Assembly (NCBI RefSeq): GCF_008728515.1
Contig: NC_044986.1
Coordinates: 108,922,313-108,986,312, forward strand
From: Papio anubis
Taxonomy: Eukaryota > Chordata > Mammalia > Primates > Cercopithecidae
Length of the DNA: 64,000 bases
Direction of reading: 5' to 3'
Part shown: in pieces, positions 56,967 through 64,000 of the stretch
How the letters are laid out: every line of letters begins with the position of its first letter
Numbering within the stretch: the stretch's first letter is position 1
Translations under genes and position numbers: made by a program
Notes under the pieces: model-generated
Database searches by the model: none
Seen by the model: the letters and a program-made list of their open reading frames with translations, nothing else
What the model was told of the DNA's origin: nothing

Positions 56967-57294
56967 AAGAGTTTGCATTCTTGGCTGGGCATGGTGGCTC
57001 ATGCCTGTAACCCCAGCACTTTGGGAGGCTGAGGAGAGAGGATCACCTAGGTCAGGAGTTTGAGATCAGCCTGGCCAACATGGTATGAAACCCCATCTCT
57101 ACTAAAAATACAAAAAAATTAGCTGGGTGTGGTGGCGGGCACCTGTAGTCCCAGCTACCTGGGAGGCTGAGGCTGGAGAATCACTTGAATCGAAGAGGTG
57201 GAGTTTGCAGTGAGCCGAGATCATACCACTGCATTCCAGCTTGGGTGACAGAGTGAGACTCCATCTAAAAAAAAAAAAAAGAGTTTGCATTCTT
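56967..57294 (+). repeat. Alu, sense, with 16-bp target-site duplication
   Basis: Alu 56983-57278 between identical copies of AAGAGTTTGCATTCTT at 56967-56982 and 57279-57294. Confidence 0.96.
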
Positions 57295-57849
57295 GAGCAT
57301 ATTGAATTTAGGGTTTTGACAGAGACTAGGAACATTTGGTTAGACTCTGAGCTCTGTTGTTGTCAGCACAGCTTTTCCACAACTGCTGGGCCATCCTGAT
57401 GCTTTTTAGTGAAGGAAGAAGATAGGCCATTCCTCTAGTGAAATAATTTTGCAGGTTGGAGTAGTGGGAGGCAGGAAAAAGACTGAGAGATGATAGAACA
57501 CCTAATTTGGAGGTGTGAGAGGTTGTAGAGAATACATTTTTGCTGTGTTTGAAGGAGTTGCATGCTCATGTAGAAATTGCAAACCCATTGAACATGTGTG
57601 ATGTAGAGCAGTAAGTAGGAATAAGAGGATATGGATGGATCATTAATCAAGAACATTACAAACTCCTAGGTCAAATAGAGGGTGTGGCTAGTACTTTTCT
57701 GATATAAGATGGAAACAATATTGCATGGACACATGATACAACCCTTCAGCTCTCTGCGTTACTAAAGGCAAGATACCTGTAAGCCACAGCTTCCTCATGT
57801 GTAATAGGGATAGTAATAGTGCTTTCCTAAAAGGGAGTAAAAAAGACCA

Positions 57850-58310
57850 TTCATTCATTTATCTATTCATTCTCTAAATATTTATCACACCACTTAGGTT
57901 CCAGTCACCAAGCTGGGAATGGGTATGTAAAATAGATATTAAATAAGTAAGCACACAATACATAATTTCAAGAGGGGATAAGTATGGGCAGGAAAGAAAC
58001 AGTACTGTGAGAGAAAAGAACAGGGCTACTGACTTAGTGGAGCAGTTTGGGATTGCTTCTCAAGGGTGTTTATATGGCTAACTCGTTCTCATCTGTAGAC
58101 CCTGTACGTGGGATCTGCAGATGAGGAGTGTGTAATGCAAAGAGCTGAGAGAAGGAGGACTCCAGGTAGAGGTGCTAACCCAGCCCTAGAGACTGAAGTC
58201 AGAAAAAATAAACTAAAATAATTGAAAATAGACCAGGGTGGCTGGAATCACACAGGGATGGAAGAGAGAAATGTGAGTTAGGCAGGAGCTAGACCCTGAA
58301 TGGTCTTCAA
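57850..58310. repeat. Possible ancient interspersed repeat
   Basis: CATTCATTTATCTATTCATTC, TATTTATCACACCACTTAGG, GCAGGAGCTAGACCCTGAATGG and AAGGCCGAGATAAAGAGCC are phrases found in old mammalian repeats (L2 or similar). Family not determined. Confidence 0.4.
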
Positions 58311-58414
58311 GGCCGAGATAAAGAGCCTGGGTTACATTCTATATGCAAGGACAAACAATTAGAATGTTCCTTGTACAGTGCCTGTCACACAATGAATGCT
58401 CACTAAAGTTAACA

Positions 58415-58461
58415 TCATGATGATAATGATGATGACGACGATGATGATGATGATGATGATG
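58415..58461 (+). repeat. (GAT)n trinucleotide repeat
   Basis: ATGATGATAATGATGATGACGACG followed by (ATG)n, 47 bp, slightly interrupted. Confidence 0.95.
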
Positions 58462-60879
58462 GGGAGGAGAAGAGAGGGCAGGAGAAGGTGACCTACTGGA
58501 ATTTGCAATCATAAAGGAAGGCACTTCTAGGTAAAACTTACTCACATGTTCTTGATTTTGGAATATCAGATCTTAAAAGATCAGATAAAGGGTAAATTTA
58601 TTAATAGAGATGTTAGAAGGGACACTTTCACACAGCATGAAAAGGTTTAAAATATCAACTCTAAAATCATGAAGCATACTAATAAAGAACAAAGGATAAT
58701 AACAAAAGTAAATGATTTTGAGATCCTAAATGGCTTCTCTCATCTCTTATCCTCCTCACCCCTTATTCTCTCATCAGAGGCAGTGCCTCATTCCTCTCCT
58801 GCTCACCCAGATTAGCCCAAGGCTCCTCTCTAAGATCCAGTCTTCACTTAGCTAAGACTTATGTCAGTCTGAAGCTCACTTCACAGAAAGCCACATGTTA
58901 AACACTACCATACGGTGTGGTTCTGTTTTCAGCTCTCAGATGGACTAAGCGTAAGTGCCAGCATATTTGGTTGGCTTTGAATTAAAATTTAATGCTTCTT
59001 ATTTTAGAAATTGTAGTATAAAACCAAATCTGGATTCATAGCAGAGGAAGACAAATGAGCATGCATATTAAGACAAGGCTTTGGGACTTGACTCGTTCCA
59101 GATGTTAAAGCTCACGATTCACTGGGCTCAAGAGCCCACATTTAAAATTTCATGTAAATGGTGTTTCTCAGTCCAGTAAATTTTAGTTCTCTCTATAGAA
59201 AATCATTCCTTTACAAAAACTTGTTTTTTTTATGAGTAGTTTGTCTTCAGGAACTAGTTTAATCTGATGAATGTAAAAATTGGAAGCCATTTGGAATACA
59301 CCATAGGCAAAACATCCTGGGACCTGAAACCTTCAGTGTTTCCTGGACGAATAAGGCAATCCACAAGAAATCTGAACCTGGTCCATGAAACACTAGAAGT
59401 TTGAATTGGTCCTTGTTGTTTCCTTGCAAATGCGATTCACTAAAAAGAATGAATTCACTGTGACTCTTCTGCAAGTGATCACGGCATGGCTTCACCTGAC
59501 TTAGAAAAATTCAGTTTTTCTGAACAAACCAAGCTCAGATATTAGTCATCTTTCTCTAGATTATGCTGCAATAACAAACAATTAGTAACAACAACCAGAA
59601 AGATAAAAAACAATAACAAACCAAAAGCATCTGTGGCTTCCAACAATGTATGTTTATTCTCTGCTCACGTTAGCATGTTGGTTTTGGATCCGTTGCAGTT
59701 CTGTTTCCTATGTCTGTTTCCTGTGTCTTCACCACCCCGAGACCCAGGCTCTAGAGCTTGTGAGGGGAAAGGTAAAAGATGGTTGAATTCTGCAGTGACT
59801 TCCAAGGCTTTTACTTGGAAATTGGTGTATCACTTTTGCTCATGTTCTGTTGGGCAAAGCAAGTCCTATGGCTAAGCCCATAGTCAATGGGAAGAATATG
59901 TATTAATTCTCCCTATAGCGATATTGCAAGTCACATGGCAAAAAGCATAGATAGTCAATCCTTTTACAGGAAGGGAAGTGAATAACTATGTAAAATAATG
60001 TCATCCATCCTAGTTCATGAGCATAAAGGAAAGAGATTTTTTTTTTTTTTTTTTTGGTGGGGGTGCAAATTTATCAAATCCTAGATTATTGAATGCAACA
60101 CATGCTGCAGAAGTAGTTAGGGTCATTTTAGAACATTTGATGAATTTTATTCTAGTATCTCTTTCAAAGGAGTCATAGTTAAAGTATTGCCATGTCTAGG
60201 ATCCAGGGAGAATACAGGCTTTCAGAATTAATAAGGTTTCATTTCCACAGAGAGAGAGAGAAACAGAGCCAAAATCAATTGCACCTTCTAGGTTCAGGGC
60301 CCTTGAGCCCTATAAGTTCCTCTGAAAACATTTGGACTACAGCTGCCTTTCTCCTTGCTAAAATCCTTGAATTTCATTAGTCAGGGCCCAGGGGAATGAC
60401 CCACTTTAGCTTGCAGCAATGCTATTTGGCTGTTTTTTTTTTTTTTTTTCTTCTTGTCATCTTCTAATGGGGAAAATAGAAAAGAGAGACTACAATCTTC
60501 GAGGAAGCAAATAGAACCCTGGAGGATTAGAGAGCAGGAAGATAACTTACTCTGCGTTTTATGCTTTCTAGTTTTCAAGAACTGCAGTATGTCTGTATCT
60601 CTAACAAAAACTGAACCATTATACTGTACCTTAAAATTAATGAATCAACAAGAATTTGTCAAATACCTATTTGCAAAGTTTTTTTATTAGATGCCGAAGG
60701 GCAAACAGAAATTTTCCCTTCCCTCAGAGACTTGCTATTTGATTAGAAATTTAGCATAACTTTACTATGATATGTGAAATTTGTGTTACAGATGTTGTAA
60801 GAGCTCAGAGAAAGGAAGTAGTATGAGCCTGAGTCAGTGGAGAGGCATGTGATTTTTCATGTCTGTGTCAGACTCTATC

Positions 60880-61144
60880 ATATGGCTGAATCATAATTTA
60901 TTTAATCATCTCACTATTATTAGGCCTTTAGAATGGTTTCAATTATTGTTATTAAGAGCATACTTGGATGTGGATCTGTGTGTGTCTTTTCCTGCATGTT
61001 GAATATCCTTGTGATACAGCATTAGAAGGGAAATACCCTTAATACATATTGTCAGGTTATTTTCCAGAACTTTATACTTCCACCAGTTATGGATGAGAGT
61101 AACTGTATCACCATATCCCTACCAGCTTTGAATATCATCCTTTT
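60880..61144 (-). repeat. Old L1-like 3' fragment, antisense
   Basis: Pattern of the reverse strand of L1M 3' ends: ATGGCTGAATCATAATTTATTTAATC, GAATGGTTTCAATTATTG, CTTCCACCAGTTATGGATGAGAG. Short and diverged. Confidence 0.5.
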
Positions 61145-61469
61145 AAAATCTTTCCTTTACTGGCTAGGCGCAGTGGTTCACATCTGTAATCCCCGCACTT
61201 TAGGAGGCCAAGGCAGGCAGATCACCTGAGGTCAAGATTTCAAGACCAGCCTGGCCAACGTAGCGAAACCCCATCTCTACTAAAAATACAAAAATTAGCT
61301 GGGTGTGGTGGCGTGACCCTGCAGTCTCAGCTACTTGGGAGGCTGGGGCAGGAGAATTGCTTGAATCTGGGAGGCGGAGGTTGCAGTGAGCCGAGGTCAT
61401 GCCATTGCACTCCAGCCTAGGTGACAGAGTGAGATTTCATCTCAAAAAAAGGAAAATCTTCTCTTTACT
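61145..61469 (+). repeat. Alu, sense, with target-site duplication
   Basis: Alu 61162-61452. AAAATCTTTCCTTTACT (61145-61161) recurs as AAAATCTTCTCTTTACT (61453-61469), two mismatches. Confidence 0.93.
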
Positions 61470-62579
61470 GCCTGTTCTGCCTGTTCTCCTTGGCCTAGAT
61501 AACTCCTACTCGACTTTCAAGTCTCCGCTTAAAGGTTATTTCCACTGAATTTTCCAAAATCCCCTGGGTAATTTCAGAGTCTTTGGTTAACCCAGTGGTT
61601 CTCTACATTTTAAGACTTTTTTATATCACCCCTTGATTATTCAGAAATGAAATTCACTGATATAACCCCACTAGACACATTATATTTAAAAATATGTAAA
61701 GTTGTAAGAATAACATTAAGAAAAAATGAAGTAACAGAATAAAATAACCTTTATTTCAGTATCTGAAAAGCTAGGCAAGCTGTACTTGAAGACAAAATAA
61801 ATTAGTCGATTGTCTGGACCCTAAATTGCTATGAACATGACAGTACAAATGCAGGCTGACACAGTTTTGTGGGTTGGTGAGTAATTTTTCAGAAATAGTG
61901 ACCAACTCTCGACAGATTTCCAGGAGAAAGAATCTTCAATTTATACTCTACTTGTAATCCTGGAAAATTCAGCATGCATTAAAATTGCACAAAAATACTT
62001 TGTGCTTAATATATAAAATAGAGCAAGATTTTACACCCAACAACAGAACTTTCACTTACGTGAGTGTCACACAGGCTCAGGAGAATTCTTGCGGTGTGTG
62101 ATTCTCCCATTTCAGGCTGCCTTGTGTCTTTGGTCCCTTGCTACTCACTAAATGCCAGTAATGCCCCACCATTGCTGTGATCATCATTAACACCAAACTA
62201 AAAAGATACTCTGGCACATTTCCCCAATGCTAAATCGTGGTCCCTGCTGAGAACCATTGGTTAGGTAACAATGAAGCATCCTGTGCTTCCCCCAACATGA
62301 CACTCATCATGCTTTTCAAAAATGTTCCTGCCTATTGTAAGTTCCCTGTGAACGGTGACTGTTTCATGGTGTTGTCACCAGCACAGGTCCTGACATTTAT
62401 TCATGCCTTGATAATGCTAATGAAGTGAATGAATTAATATTTGGATGGCTAGATCCTTCAGAATAATTTTACTGAACAGCGGAGGTATGCATATCCATTG
62501 AATAATTCCTACCCAGAGTAACAAGCCTCCAGTGTTTCACCTCTAAAAATGTCCAGAATAACAACAGCTATCCTTAGTC

Positions 62580-62765
62580 AACATTTTCTATTACCAAGCA
62601 TTTGGCTAAGGAATTCTCACTATTGTTTCAGCTGTTTGCTTCAACAACCCCATGAGCTTAGAGTAACTTGCTTAAGGTTATTGAGTGAGGTGGTTTGTAA
62701 GTGACAGAGGTAGGTTTTGAACCCAAGTCTATAGACCGTTTTCATGGCCACTATACTATAAGGGC
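62580..62765 (-). repeat. MIR SINE remnant
   Basis: Antisense MIR: ACTTGCTTAAGGTTATTGAGTG, GTAAGTGACAGAGGTAGG, TTTTGAACCCAAGTC and CATGGCCACTATACTATA. The Alu at 62775 starts just after it. Confidence 0.78.
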
Positions 62766-62774
62766 TGGCTATTG

Positions 62775-63060
62775 GGCCAGGTGCAGTGGCTCACGCCTGT
62801 AATCCCAGCACTTTGGGAGTCCGAGGTGGGTGATCAGTTGAGGTTCGGAGTTTGAGACCAGCCTGACCAACATAGAGAAACCCCGTCTCTACTAAAAATA
62901 CAAAATTATCTGGGTGTGGTGGCGCATGCCTGTAATCCCAGCTACTCAGAGGCTGAGGCAGGAGAATCACTTGAACCCAGGAGGCGGAGGTTGCGGTGAG
63001 CCGAAATCATGCCATTGCGCTCCAGCCTGGGCAACAAGAGCAAAACTCCATCTCAAAAAA
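62775..63060 (+). repeat. Alu, sense
   Basis: GGCCAGGTGCAGTGGCTCACG to CTCCATCTCAAAAAAC. Short A-tail. Confidence 0.92.
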
Positions 63061-63249
63061 CCAGTAGTCTATTATATGAAGGAAATTTCTTTTTTCTTCT
63101 AATAAAACAGGAATGCTAACAATGTTTTTTGAATTTATGGGGCTATCATATGGCCTATCTTATTTGATCTACTGAGGAAGTTAATTTATAGTTTATAATT
63201 TCTAACCTTTCTTGCACTATTATTATTCCCATATTTGATCCGGTATATA

Positions 63250-63935
63250 AGCTGGCAATGGACTGTGAATTTATTTTTCTAGAACTGTGTTTAGGATTTA
63301 TGTATCTATATTAATAGGTGACATCAGTCTATAGTTTTTATTTCTATAATGTATGTTGGGATTTGGTAACAGGTTTCTGACAAAAATTAGTTGGGAATTA
63401 TTCTGTTTGAGGAAGGCTTAGAATAAATTATACATGGGAATTATCTCTTCCTTAAAAGTTTAAAAGAATGTACTAAGTAGAGCATCTTATGGGAGATTTT
63501 TCTTTTTGGAGGTTGAGGGTGGGATGGGAATAATTATTTGATAATGTTTTCAATTTTATTCATGACTTATATCTGTTGAAATCTTATTTTTCTTCTCCTT
63601 CAGATAATTTTAATGTTATACTTTTTCTGAAAATAACCCATTAAAACATTCAAATATATTAGCATAGAGATGTACATAGATTTCATGTTTAAAAAAATTC
63701 TTAGTATCTGTGTCTTTGTCATTTTTAATTTTGTATATTTGTGCTTATATTTTATTTTCTTATTAGACTTGCCAGAGATTTGTCTTTTATATCCCCACTC
63801 ATAACCTTCCTCAAAAAAACAGTTCTTGAATGTATTTATGAATTCCACATTCTTTTGTATTTCATTTATTAAGTTTTGCTCTTATTTTTATTATATTCTT
63901 CCTCATTTTACGGATTTTTTTCTAACTTAGAAAAA
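63250..63935 (-). repeat. Old L1 ORF2-like fragment, antisense
   Basis: T-rich with strings such as TTGGTAACAGGTTTCTGAC, GAATTATTCTGTTTGAGG, TATCTCTTCCTTAAAAGTT and CAGTTCTTGAATG that parallel the reverse strand of L1 ORF2. Runs towards the window end. Confidence 0.5.
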
Positions 63936-63945
63936 TTGTACGTAG

Positions 63946-64000
63946 AGCTGGGTCTCACTATGTTGCCCAGGCTGTCTCCAATTCCTGGTCTCAAGGGATC
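63946..64000 (-). repeat. Alu fragment, antisense, cut by the window edge
   Basis: GAGCTGGGTCTCACTATGTTGCCCAGG followed by TCTCAAGGGATC, an Alu-monomer-like sequence continuing past the window. Confidence 0.7.

Larger units (their letters stand above)
46339..64000 (+). other. CUBN intron, 5' part (over 17.6 kb)
   Basis: No further CUB exon is visible. I looked for the continuation beginning VRDGE and did not find it. It holds an Alu at 47084, the L1 at 47411-53255, Alus at 56983, 61162 and 62775, a few MIR remnants and old L1 pieces. 46339-47083, 53300-56966, 57295-57850, 58470-60880 and 61470-62580 show no assigned element apart from the MIR at 53580. Confidence 0.85.

Noticed and set aside
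46339..64000. Missing second-half exon of CUB3
   Set aside because: I looked for its expected start (VRDGE) and the cysteine-containing KVCGNGT string and found neither, so it lies downstream of the window.

Overview
This window is primate genomic DNA covering the 5' part of CUBN (cubilin, the intrinsic factor-vitamin B12 and albumin co-receptor), with the gene on the + strand. Fifteen coding exons can be read between 1052 and 46338. Every junction has AG/GT splice sites and the reading phase is preserved throughout. Joined, they give 683 codons, matching human cubilin residues 85 to 767 as I remember that protein, with no insertions or deletions. The first exons (signal peptide, propeptide and start of the trimerisation region) lie upstream of the window. 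The exon that follows residue 767 is not in the window, so 46339-64000 is the start of a long intron.

Lineage: the genome is Alu- and L1-rich. The Alu at 50531-50842 carries bases I associate with the AluYR-type subfamily of Old World monkeys (CTCGCCCGGCTAG and GGCTTGAGCC). The protein differs from human by scattered substitutions. An Old World monkey such as a macaque or baboon fits best. A 635-base run of N at 24459-25093 is an assembly gap inside an intron.

Layout: 1052-5400 encodes the N-terminal coiled segment and EGF-like 1. 6099-25511 encodes the remaining EGF-like repeats, several of the calcium-binding type. 26688-29848 is CUB1, 41950-45004 is CUB2 and 46148-46338 is the first half of CUB3. 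Introns are filled with about 30 Alu copies in both orientations, several MIR remnants, and L1 fragments that are all antisense to the gene. The 12.1-kb intron between CUB1 and CUB2 is mostly old LINE sequence plus a small deleted endogenous retrovirus with two LTR remnants. The last intron contains a nearly complete but broken L1PA-type element (about 47411-53255) with an Alu inside it.

Unusual structure: the main find is an inverted copy of the EGF1 exon, limited to the exon (94 bp, 86/94 identical), lying antisense 2.3 kb upstream of the real exon. Three further short local copies (25-30 bp, from 0.9 to 1.6 kb away) occur, two of them as insertions inside Alu elements. The young L1 has a 5'UTR deletion whose left edge falls at the known L1 5'UTR splice donor, as expected for reinsertion of a spliced L1 RNA.
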